From: Methanobrevibacter sp.
GTDB lineage: Archaea > Methanobacteriota > Methanobacteria > Methanobacteriales > Methanobacteriaceae
Assembly (NCBI GenBank): GCA_031289975.1
Contig: JAITOM010000293.1
Coordinates: forward strand, 1-6,633
Length of the DNA: 6,633 bases
Direction of reading: 5' to 3'
Made by a program: the position numbers and the translations under genes. A model generated the notes under the pieces. The model made no database searches and had not been told where the DNA came from. It worked only from the letters and a program-made list of their open reading frames with translations. Of the stretch, positions 1-5,511 are shown piece after piece (positions within the stretch are counted from its first letter, which is position 1; every line of letters begins with the position of its first letter).

Positions 1-146
1 ATTTAAAATTATTTATATTAATCAATATAAATTTATATTATTTAAAATTTAGAATTATAGATTTTTATGAACTAATATTTGAAATTAAATAATTTAACAA
101 AAAAATTTATCATCCAAAATTTAAGAACTTTTCCAAAATGACTATA
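1..146. repeat. Dispersed AT-rich repeat, copy 1 (cut by window edge)
   Basis: This stretch matches 3036-3182 in the same orientation at about 92% identity by hand alignment: around ten substitutions, mostly C/T or G/A, and one 1-bp indel. The most recognisable block is CATCCAAAATTTAAGAACTT followed by TT(C/T)(C/T)AAAATGACTATA. Similarity ends sharply after ACTATA at 146. The left end is outside the window, so the true length is unknown. It does not code for protein. It may be a miniature mobile element, the end of an insertion sequence or a duplicated intergenic block. Confidence 0.8.
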
Positions 147-320
147 ATAAAATATATATAAAATGTTTATAAAATATGATAATATTATCAAAGTTTAAGA
201 TTTAGTTTAAAATTTTAATTAAAAATCTATTTTAAATCAATTATTAACTATAATAGTCTATTCTTTTTAAAAGTAAATAAATTTCATGATATTTTGTTAA
301 TAAGTTAAATCATGATATAA
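147..320. other. AT-rich intergenic stretch with a twin 9-bp repeat
   Basis: No open reading frame or RNA gene is visible here. The only pattern is TCATGATAT, present at 284-292 and again at 310-318 in the same orientation, 26 bp apart. Each copy contains the palindrome TCATGA. Their place just upstream of the rpl21e leader makes a regulatory role possible, but in such AT-rich DNA chance is not excluded. Confidence 0.35.
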
Positions 321-360
321 TTAAAAAACTAACTTTAATATTAAAAAACTAACTTTAATA
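321..360. repeat. Perfect 2 x 20-bp tandem duplication upstream of rpl21e
   Basis: Positions 321-340 and 341-360 are identical over 20 bp; the unit begins TTAAAAAACTAAC and ends TTTAATA. The duplication ends 36 bp before the rpl21e start codon, in its promoter/leader region. The unit is about two helical turns long, so a doubled regulator site is possible, as is simple replication slippage. Confidence 0.9.
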
Positions 361-384
361 AAAATATTTTAATTAAAATTAAAT

Positions 385-389
385 GAGGT
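385..389 (+). promoter_or_regulatory. Ribosome binding site of rpl21e
   Basis: GAGGT, complementary to the archaeal 16S rRNA 3' end, lies 7 nt before the ATG at 397. It fixes that start. Confidence 0.85.
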
Positions 390-396
390 TAAAAAA

Positions 397-687
397 ATGA
401 GAAGATCAAGAGGATTTAGAAGTAAAACCCGAAATAAGCTAAAAGCTGTAGTTAAACCTGGAAGATCCAACCCTATTTCAAGAAAAATTCAAAGATTTGA
501 AACTGAAGATTTGGTTCATATAATCATTGATCCCAGTATTCATAAAGGTCAACCGCACTCAAGATTCCATGGTAAAACTGCTAAAGTCATTGGAGAAAGA
601 GGTAAAGCATATTTATTATCCTTAAAAGATGGAAATAAGCTTAAAAAACTTATAATAAGACCAGAACATTTACAGATTCAAAAGTGA
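397..687 (+). CDS. rpl21e: 50S ribosomal protein L21e
   Basis: This encodes a 96-residue protein of the archaeal/eukaryotic ribosomal protein L21e family, a structural component of the large ribosomal subunit with no bacterial counterpart. The N-terminus MRRSRGFRSKTRNKLKA and the central block IDPSIHKGQPHSRFHGKTAK (residues 45-64), followed by an SH3-like G-K-A-Y-L segment and the IIRPEHL end, are family hallmarks. Length and strong basic character fit. The start has a good GAGGT ribosome site. The stop codon (685-687) overlaps the ribosome site of rpoF, so the two genes form a coupled operon. Upstream lie a 20-bp tandem duplication and an AT-rich promoter region. I am very sure of the identity. 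Confidence 0.97.
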   Translation: MRRSRGFRSKTRNKLKAVVKPGRSNPISRKIQRFETEDLVHIIIDPSIHKGQPHSRFHGKTAKVIGERGKAYLLSLKDGNKLKKLIIRPEHLQIQK

Positions 688-688
688 T
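684..688 (+). promoter_or_regulatory. Ribosome binding site deciding the rpoF start
   Basis: GTGAT overlaps the rpl21e stop codon and lies 4 nt upstream of ATG 693. The same GTG could be read as an in-frame start codon at 684. A Shine-Dalgarno role is more likely, because the other ribosome sites in the window (GTGAT, GGTGAT, AGGTGAT) share this core. Confidence 0.7.
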
Positions 689-692
689 TTTC

Positions 693-1022
693 ATGATAGG
701 AAAGAAAACATTGGAGACAGACCCTATCCCTATGACCAATGTTAAAAAAATTCTTGAAGATTTTTCAGGAAAATTTGAATTAAACTATGAACAAAACTTA
801 ACATTGGATCATGTTAATAAATTTTCAGAACTTTCTTTTGAGGATAGTGAAAAATTAATTGATGAACTTGAGAGTATAATAAAAAGAAAATATGCTATTA
901 AAATAGTTGATGTTTTACCAGAAGATTTAGCTGATTTAAGATTATTATTTGCTAAAGAAAGAATACCTATTAAAAAAGAGAGCATGGAAGAAATATTAGA
1001 TATTTTAAATAAATATAGATGA
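693..1022 (+). CDS. rpoF: DNA-directed RNA polymerase subunit F (Rpb4 homologue)
   Basis: Starting at ATG 693 this is a 109-residue protein of the archaeal RpoF/Rpb4 family. With RpoE (Rpb7) it forms the stalk of RNA polymerase, which helps open-complex formation, RNA binding and termination. The sequence is acidic and helical, typical of Rpb4: an N-terminal strand region (KKTLETDPIPMTNVKKIL), a middle helix ending in KFSELS, and the HRDC-like C-terminal helices containing KIVDVLPEDLADLRLLFAKE and the ending ILDILNKYR. Length is normal. A GTG start at 684 would add three residues (MIF) and overlap rpl21e by 4 nt; I prefer ATG 693 because GTGAT then serves as its ribosome site. The rpl21e-rpoF order is conserved in euryarchaea, which supports both calls. 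Confidence 0.95.
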   Translation: MIGKKTLETDPIPMTNVKKILEDFSGKFELNYEQNLTLDHVNKFSELSFEDSEKLIDELESIIKRKYAIKIVDVLPEDLADLRLLFAKERIPIKKESMEEILDILNKYR

Positions 1023-1117
1023 TTTTAGTAAAGAACATTCTACTTATAGTTAAAATAATTTCTTTATAAGTAACATAAATCTATAAAATTATTATTTTTT
1101 AAATATGTTGTGATATA
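1023..1117 (+). promoter_or_regulatory. Spacer with inverted repeat, TATA-like box and ribosome site before DUF655
   Basis: The 95-bp gap holds a perfect 8-bp inverted repeat, TACTTATA (1041-1048) and TATAAGTA (1065-1072), with a 16-nt loop. A TATA-like stretch TCTATAAAA follows at about 1080-1088, then a T-run, then GTGAT at 1110-1114, 3 nt before ATG 1118. The arrangement suggests that DUF655 can be transcribed from its own promoter as well as by read-through from rpoF. The box is judged by eye. Confidence 0.45.
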
Positions 1118-1747
1118 ATGGAAGATTATGCAGTTATTTTAGATTATTTGCCTACAGGATATGTAACTGAGAGCATGTCATCCTTTAAAAAAAAACCTGT
1201 TGCTCAATCAATGGGGACTGAAAACTTCACTCTTCTTGAATTAACGCCTAAAACAGACTTAGAAATAGATGAAACTGTCTACATAGGAGCTAATCTTGAA
1301 GAGAGAAATAAAATAGATAGAGTCAAAGGAAAATTAGACTTTGAAAACTTAACGGCTACAAGCAGAATCGAAATTGACTACATAATCAAAGAAATTGTTC
1401 AAAAAAATGAAAAAAAATATATTGACTTCTTTAATACTGCTGAACCTTTGAGTCTTCGACTTCATAAATTAGAACTTTTACCTGGTATTGGTAACAAGCA
1501 TATGCTACATATTCTTAAAGAAAGAGAAAAAGAACCTTTTAAAAATTTTGAAGATATTAAAAACAGAGTTCCACTACTTTCTGACCCAATTAATACGATT
1601 GTTAACAGAATAAAAATGGAGATAGATACTACTAAAGATCGTAGAGGTAAAAATAAATATATTCTCTTTACAAAATCTCCCAAAAATGATTCTGAAAAAA
1701 GAGGACGAGGCAAGTCTGGGAAAAAAAGAAATAAAAGACGGGAATAA
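1118..1747 (+). CDS. DUF655 family predicted nucleic-acid-binding protein (HhH motif)
   Basis: This is a 209-residue protein of the archaeal DUF655 (COG1491) family, predicted to bind RNA or DNA; no activity has been assigned. The start MEDYAVILDYLPTGY is typical, and the N-terminal half (about 1-75) looks like a small beta domain. A helix-hairpin-helix follows, with ELLPGIGNKHM at 119-129 and the second part KEPFKNFEDIKNRVP near 138-152. The tail, about residues 188-209, is very basic (KRGRGKSGKKRNKRRE), suited to nucleic-acid contact. The family is usually encoded next to rpl21e and rpoF and before the rRNA dimethyltransferase gene ksgA, which suggests a ribosome- or transcription-related role. 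Here a transposase remnant on the opposite strand starts immediately after the stop codon and no ksgA follows in the window. The start is supported by GTGAT 3 nt upstream. Confidence 0.93.
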   Translation: MEDYAVILDYLPTGYVTESMSSFKKKPVAQSMGTENFTLLELTPKTDLEIDETVYIGANLEERNKIDRVKGKLDFENLTATSRIEIDYIIKEIVQKNEKKYIDFFNTAEPLSLRLHKLELLPGIGNKHMLHILKEREKEPFKNFEDIKNRVPLLSDPINTIVNRIKMEIDTTKDRRGKNKYILFTKSPKNDSEKRGRGKSGKKRNKRRE

Positions 1748-2338
1748 ATCTTTTTTAAATGCTTTGGAAGACTCACACCAAAATAGTTTTCAATTACATT
1801 ATTGGTTGCTGGTAAAAAGTCATATTGAGTATGCCGTATATAACCATCAAATTTGGATTTAAGTTTATTAAGAATAAAATCTTCCAATTCTTCTGGAATT
1901 TCATCTGAATGATTTAATAATTCTTTAAACTTATTTTTATCTTTCTTATATTCTTTTTGATAAAGAATATTCAGTATGGATCTTTTTTCTTTATATCAGT
2001 TTTTTATGTTGGGATCTAATTTTTTATTTTTCATCTTTTTATAAACTATTTCATCTAAGCTTTGATTAAATGGAATATGCAAAGATTGTGTATGAATCCT
2101 AAGCTTTCTACAATATCTTTATACATTGGATAAACATCTGTTGTTATGGCTAATTTTTTATGGTTTTTAGTTGCATTAGCTATGAAATTTTTCATTGTAT
2201 TCTTATTTAAATCACCTACAATTTTATAATCTACTAAAACATCAAGTTCCATGTCAAATAAAACAAGAATATAGAATTTTGACCAGCAATTTTAATGTAT
2301 TGCTCGTCATATCAATAATTACATGATAATTTTTTCAT
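1748..2338 (-). pseudogene. Decayed DDE transposase (IS256/Mutator-like layout), truncated
   Basis: Reading the minus strand and switching frame twice gives one continuous transposase-like chain: YDEQYIKIAG, KFYILVLFDMELDVLVDYKI, NTMKNFIANATKNHKKLAI, TTDVYPMYKDIVESLGFIHN, LCIFHLIK, SLDEIVYKKMKN, YKEKRSILNILYQKEYKKD, LEDFILNKLKSKFDGYIRHT, QYDFLPATNNVIENYFGVSL. The likely catalytic triad is Asp (2306-2308), Asp (2136-2138) and Glu (1789-1791), about 57 and 116 residues apart. A C-x2-H motif (CIFH) lies between the second Asp and the Glu, as in the IS256/Mutator superfamily. Damage: TGA stops at 2312-2314 and 1996-1998, and one lost A in the A-runs at 2277-2280 and 2061-2063. The N-terminal DNA-binding part and the extreme C-terminus are missing, and no terminal inverted repeats were found. 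The exact IS family is uncertain; the gene is not functional. Confidence 0.85.
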
Positions 2339-2459
2339 ACATTTATATTTAAACTTAAATTATTATATCTTAATAATATTTAATATCAGATGTTTAATAA
2401 GATATAGGTTATATAATAATCTCGAGAATTAATATAATAATATTTTAGGTGATGTTAAT
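2339..2459 (+). promoter_or_regulatory. Promoter region and ribosome site of the vorC-like gene
   Basis: This AT-rich gap carries a TATA-like box TTATATAAT near 2408-2416. Next come CTCGAG at 2422-2427, one of the few GC-containing spots, and a strong AGGTGAT ribosome site at 2447-2453, 6 nt before ATG 2460. A start of transcription near 2440 is expected from archaeal spacing (inference). Any promoter-distal remains of the transposase N-terminus here are not recognisable. Confidence 0.5.
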
Positions 2460-2726
2460 ATGAGCGAAAATTCATCATTAAAAACAGATTCATTAAAATT
2501 AAAATCATCATATCCTATTATTCATAAAGATGAATGCAAAGGATGTAAAAGGTGTATTAGTGAATGTAAGGAAAATGTTATTGAATTATGCCATGAATTG
2601 AATAATTTAGGATATAACTATGCTAAATATAAAGATGATGGGTGTATTGGATGTGGAAACTGTTATTATACTTGTCCAGAGCCATTAGCTATTGAAGTAT
2701 ACATTTCAAGAAGAAAGAGGAAATAA
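2460..2726 (+). CDS. vorC: VorC-like ferredoxin subunit of 2-oxoisovalerate:ferredoxin oxidoreductase
   Basis: This 88-residue protein has two [4Fe-4S] motifs: C26-x2-C29-x2-C32-x3-C36 and C62-x2-C65-x2-C68-x3-C72-P. The blocks YPIIHKDECKGC, LNNLGYNYAKY and GCIGCGNCYYTCPEPLAIEV closely resemble methanogen VorC as I remember it. VorC is the small electron-transfer subunit of the cytoplasmic complex that interconverts branched-chain 2-oxoacids and acyl-CoA using ferredoxin. The alternative is the related KorD subunit or a lone ferredoxin. Unusual points: the first motif lacks the usual Pro after its last Cys (C36-K), there is a Ser/Lys-rich extension of about 16 residues before the conserved start, an extra Cys44, and a basic end (SRRKRK). 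The catalytic partners VorA and VorB are not downstream; a noncoding stretch follows. The start is fixed by AGGTGAT. Confidence 0.82.
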   Translation: MSENSSLKTDSLKLKSSYPIIHKDECKGCKRCISECKENVIELCHELNNLGYNYAKYKDDGCIGCGNCYYTCPEPLAIEVYISRRKRK

Positions 2727-2750
2727 AAAACTTTTTTAGATAAATTTTTT
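2725..2750 (+). terminator. Probable T-run terminator after vorC
   Basis: Right after the vorC stop come two runs of six T (2732-2737 and 2745-2750), the first preceded by a run of A separated by a single C. T-runs on the non-template strand are the known archaeal termination signal. This supports vorC being a single-gene transcript. Confidence 0.55.
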
Positions 2751-2840
2751 ATAGAAAACTAAATTTATATTTAATAGTTTTTATAAATATAGTGATGTAA
2801 AAAATGTTTGTAATTAATCATTGTTTTTAAATATCTTATT

Positions 2841-2880
2841 GTTGAAAATTTATTTTCAACTTAGGAGAATTAATTCACCT
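2841..2880. promoter_or_regulatory. Two adjacent palindromes (hairpins or operator sites)
   Basis: The first is GTTGAAAAT / ATTTTCAAC, a perfect 9-bp inverted repeat around TT at 2841-2860. The second is AGGAGAATT / AATTCACCT at 2863-2880, matching in 8 of 9 positions. They are separated by 2 nt and are the least AT-biased spot of the surrounding intergenic stretch. Each could be a dimeric regulator site or an RNA hairpin. No gene starts nearby downstream, so the role is unknown. Confidence 0.5.
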
Positions 2881-3035
2881 GTTTAAGAATTTTAAATTAA
2901 TATTAAGTTAATTTTTTAAATAATAATTTTTATTTTTTTATTTTTAAAAATAAGAATTATAATTTTTTTATAGTATTTTTTATAAAGTTCTTAATAAATA
3001 ATTTTTTTAAAAATAAATATTATTAAAATATATTT

Positions 3036-3182
3036 ATTTAAAATTAGTTATATTAATTAAAATAAGTTTATATTATTTAAAATTTAAAATTATAGATTTT
3101 TATAAATTAATATTTAAAATTAAATAATTTAATAAAAAAAATATATCATCCAAAATTTAAGAACTTTTCTAAAATGACTATA
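3036..3182. repeat. Dispersed AT-rich repeat, copy 2
   Basis: This is the same-orientation partner of the repeat at 1-146, with about ten substitutions and one extra A. It again ends in AAAATGACTATA. This copy has lost several G/C bases relative to copy 1, consistent with drift towards A/T. It is noncoding. The two copies bracket rpl21e-rpoF-DUF655, the transposase remnant and vorC as direct repeats. Confidence 0.8.
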
Positions 3183-3450
3183 TTTTAAAAGCATTTTTAA
3201 AGTTAGAAAATCTATGATTTTTATTTATTTTAATCAATGCATTGAATTATAAACACAGAATTTGTTTACTTATACCATATACCTAACTTAATAAAAAATT
3301 AAATTTTTTGGATTTATAACATATATTCTTTAGCTCGATTATAAATAAATTATGTTTTGATTATATAGTATATTATTTATTTAATTAATTAACTTTTTAT
3401 TTAAATAATTTTAAATAACATTTTTATTAAATTTTTAAATTAAGAAAATC

Positions 3451-3506
3451 AAAAAAGATGATTTTTAATTTAAATATTAAAAAAGATGATTTTTAATTTA
3501 AATATT
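3451..3506. repeat. Perfect 2 x 28-bp tandem duplication
   Basis: Positions 3451-3478 and 3479-3506 are identical. The unit begins AAAAAAGATGATTTTT and ends TTTAAATATT. It lies about 200 bp upstream of the transporter gene. There are only two copies and no spacers, so it is not a CRISPR array. Replication slippage or a doubled binding site would both fit. Confidence 0.9.
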
Positions 3507-3708
3507 AATATAGTTTTATAATGAAATTTTAATTTAATGTTTAAATATTTATTAGAAACAGAATATTTAAAAATTTTTATAAAATTATATTGAACAAGCT
3601 CATTAATAATAAAAAGAGTATATGTCATTTAAATAATGAAATTCGTAAATAAATATAAAAAATAAGAATTAAAGATAGACTTCTTAAAATATATTATTAT
3701 GTGTTAAT

Positions 3709-5187
3709 ATGGATGAAATAAATGATAATAAAGTTCAATGGAATAGTCATCGCTCTTTTTTATTTTCAATGATAGGTGCAGCTATTGGTTTAGGCAATAT
3801 TTGGAGATATCCGTATGTACTTTATTCAAATGGTCGAGGAACATTTTTAATTGTTTATTTAATATCCATATTATTAATTGGTATTCCTTTTCTACTTTTA
3901 GAGTATAGTGTTGGATTTAGATTTAGTACATCGATACCCAAGATATTTAAAACTATTAAATCAAAATTAGAAGTAATTGGATGGTTTATTGTTGTTCTTC
4001 CATTTCTAATATTAACCTACTATGTTTGTGTAATTGGATGGGATGGAATATATTTTATACTCAGTTTTTTCAAAGGATGGGGAACTAACACTGATCACTT
4101 CTTTTCGCAAACACTACTACAATCAACAAACTCAATTACAGGATTAACAAGCATCGTTTTACCCTGTCTAACTTCAATAATAATTGTTTGGTTTATTGTA
4201 TGGTTAATATCACATAAAGATCTTAATGAGGGTATTGGAAAAGTAAATAAAATCATGATCCCAACAATTTTCCTAACAATGGGAATTATTGTTTTCTATT
4301 CACTTACATTAAAAGGAGCATTCTTTGGTTTAACTTCATTATTTAATCCAGACTGGAATGAAATATGCAATCCCCATATATGGATTGCAGCAATAAGTCA
4401 AATAATTTTTTCATTAGCTATTGGAGAAGGTATAATTCTCACATATACCAGTTATCTTCCTGAAAATTCAAAATTAACTAACAATGCAATTACAATTATT
4501 TTTATAAACTGTGGTTTTGAATTATTTGCTGCAATTGGAGTATTTTCAATCTTAGGATTCATGTCTACAACAACAGGGATGGATATCACTCATCTTATAA
4601 GTGAAGGTACAGGTTTGGCATTTGTTGTTTTTCCAGAAATTTTGAACATCATGGGTCCAATTGCTTATTTGATAGGACCATTATTCTTTTTATGTATATT
4701 TCTTGCTGGATTAACCTCAGCCATTGCATATCTTGAACCAGTGATTTATGCTGTAGAAGAAAAATTTAATTTTCCTCGTAAAAAAGCAACAACTTATTTA
4801 TGTATTTTTGGTGTGATGATAACAATGATATTTACAACTGGTATGGGTAGCTATCTTTTAGGAATAGTAGATAAATTTTTAAATTATATTGGTGGTTTAT
4901 TTTCAATTATTTTAGAATTAATTATTTTTTCATGGCTTGTTGGAGCAGACAAATTATTGGATACATTAAACAATAATTCAACTATAAAAATTGGTGAATG
5001 GTGGACTATACTTATAAAATACATATTAGCTATTTTATTACTTTGTCTGTGGATTAACGAAATGATAAATATATTTAACACATCAAGCTTTAAATTGATT
5101 GTTAATATTATTCTATCCATCATACTTATATTGGTACCATTAATATTAACATCATTTAATCCAAAAGATAAATTAATAACTAGATGA
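3709..5187 (+). CDS. Sodium-dependent transporter, SNF/NSS (LeuT) family
   Basis: This 492-residue, 12-helix membrane protein of the neurotransmitter:sodium symporter family is expected to import an amino acid or similar solute with Na+. TM1 carries GAAIGLGNIWRYPY (23-36), the family signature; A25 and N30 match the LeuT Na1 site. Residue G27, not Asp, points to amino-acid rather than monoamine substrates. TM6 has SLAIGEGIILTYTSYL (235-250). TM7 has INCGFELFAAIGVFSILGF (266-284). TM8 has FLAGLTSAIAYLEP (331-344), where T336 and S337 match the LeuT Na2 site. Glu271 aligns with LeuT Glu290, the residue that replaces chloride, so transport is probably chloride-independent (inference). Glu240 lies in the unwound part of TM6, where LeuT has Phe259. 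The substrate cannot be named. Length is usual. The start has no good ribosome site (only GTG at 3701-3703), but stops lie just upstream. It is a lone gene. Confidence 0.95.
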   Translation: MDEINDNKVQWNSHRSFLFSMIGAAIGLGNIWRYPYVLYSNGRGTFLIVYLISILLIGIPFLLLEYSVGFRFSTSIPKIFKTIKSKLEVIGWFIVVLPFLILTYYVCVIGWDGIYFILSFFKGWGTNTDHFFSQTLLQSTNSITGLTSIVLPCLTSIIIVWFIVWLISHKDLNEGIGKVNKIMIPTIFLTMGIIVFYSLTLKGAFFGLTSLFNPDWNEICNPHIWIAAISQIIFSLAIGEGIILTYTSYLPENSKLTNNAITIIFINCGFELFAAIGVFSILGFMSTTTGMDITHLISEGTGLAFVVFPEILNIMGPIAYLIGPLFFLCIFLAGLTSAIAYLEPVIYAVEEKFNFPRKKATTYLCIFGVMITMIFTTGMGSYLLGIVDKFLNYIGGLFSIILELIIFSWLVGADKLLDTLNNNSTIKIGEWWTILIKYILAILLLCLWINEMINIFNTSSFKLIVNIILSIILILVPLILTSFNPKDKLITR

Positions 5188-5204
5188 ATGTGATATTTGT
5201 AGAC

Positions 5205-5226
5205 TTTTTTATATAATCCTATTTTT
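5205..5226 (+). terminator. Probable T-run terminator after the transporter
   Basis: A run of six T (5205-5210) begins 17 nt after the transporter stop and a run of five T follows at 5222-5226, the usual archaeal pattern. Confidence 0.5.
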
Positions 5227-5301
5227 ATAAAATCTTTAATTTATTTATATTGTAGATTAAATGAGTCTTTATTAAATACAATTCATTTGAGTAAAAAATA
5301 A

Positions 5302-5366
5302 GGAAGATTTAAATACTTCCACTAACATATTTTCAATTGATGATATTGTTAATACTAATATCATCA
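5302..5366. promoter_or_regulatory. Two short inverted repeats (possible hairpins)
   Basis: GGAAG/CTTCC (5302-5306 and 5316-5320) surround ATTTAAAT. Further on, TGATGATATT (5338-5347) pairs perfectly with AATATCATCA (5357-5366) across a 9-nt loop. They lie in the otherwise empty 5188-5511 stretch, between the transporter and the broken small gene. They could be transcript-end hairpins or regulator sites; I cannot tell. Confidence 0.4.
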
Positions 5367-5398
5367 TTAATATTAATAAATATTGTCATCAGTAAAAA

Positions 5399-5415
5399 TT
5401 TAGACATTGTCTAAA
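5399..5415. promoter_or_regulatory. 17-nt palindrome TTTAGACATTGTCTAAA, operator-like
   Basis: Two 8-nt arms, TTTAGACA and TGTCTAAA, are perfectly symmetric around one T. The arrangement resembles sites of dimeric repressors, including the TTAG...CTAA style of the DtxR/MntR metal-dependent group, but this is only resemblance. It lies about 45 bp upstream of a TATA-like box and about 95 bp upstream of the start of a broken gene, so it may have controlled that gene. Confidence 0.5.
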
Positions 5416-5460
5416 GAGATCTTTAAATTCTAAATAAAGTATTAAAACTATTAAATACAG

Positions 5461-5507
5461 TATAAATAAAGCAATACAATTAAACTTATAAAAAAAATAA
5501 TGGTGAT
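5461..5507 (+). promoter_or_regulatory. TATA-like box and strong ribosome site of the broken small gene
   Basis: TATAAATAA at 5461-5469 looks like an archaeal TATA box. It is followed at normal distance by GGTGAT at 5502-5507, 4 nt before ATG 5512. The expression signals thus look intact although the gene behind them is broken. Confidence 0.55.
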
Positions 5508-5511
5508 TATT

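Larger units (their letters stand above)
2751..3708. other. Gene-poor AT-rich stretch of about 950 bp
   Basis: No protein gene or recognisable RNA gene is seen on either strand. It holds two neighbouring palindromes (2841-2880), the second copy of the dispersed repeat (3036-3182), an isolated 12-bp palindrome TCAATGCATTGA (3234-3245) and a 28-bp tandem duplication (3451-3506). The remainder is A/T run sequence. It sits where vorB/vorA might be expected after vorC, but no remnant of either is readable. Confidence 0.7.

Noticed and set aside
684..692. GTG start for rpoF adding MIF
   Set aside because: The GTG is better explained as part of the GTGAT ribosome site for ATG 693; the extra residues do not belong to the typical RpoF start.
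1462..1887. 141-codon open frame on the minus strand
   Set aside because: Only its first ~47 codons (1748-1887) are part of the transposase relic; the rest is the antisense of the DUF655 gene, reads as hydrophobic repetitive residues and is not a gene.
2804..2830. Eight-codon frame MFVINHCF with GTGAT at 2792-2796 upstream
   Set aside because: It is too short to support as a gene and no readable continuation follows in any frame; it could be a stub of a lost gene, but that is speculation.
2984..3168. 11-bp inverted match AAAGTTCTTAA (2984-2994) with TTAAGAACTTT (3157-3167) as ends of a mobile element
   Set aside because: The match does not extend beyond 11 AT-rich bases, and the dispersed repeat continues past 3168, so these are not convincing element ends.
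3234..3245. Palindrome TCAATGCATTGA as an operator
   Set aside because: It is isolated, more than 450 bp from the next gene, and not repeated in the window; 12-bp AT-rich palindromes arise often by chance.
3451..3506. CRISPR-like array
   Set aside because: Two units in direct contact without spacers and no Cas genes; this is a simple tandem duplication.
4884..5123. 79-codon minus-strand open frame
   Set aside because: It lies wholly inside the well-supported SNF transporter gene on the other strand and has no family features or ribosome site.
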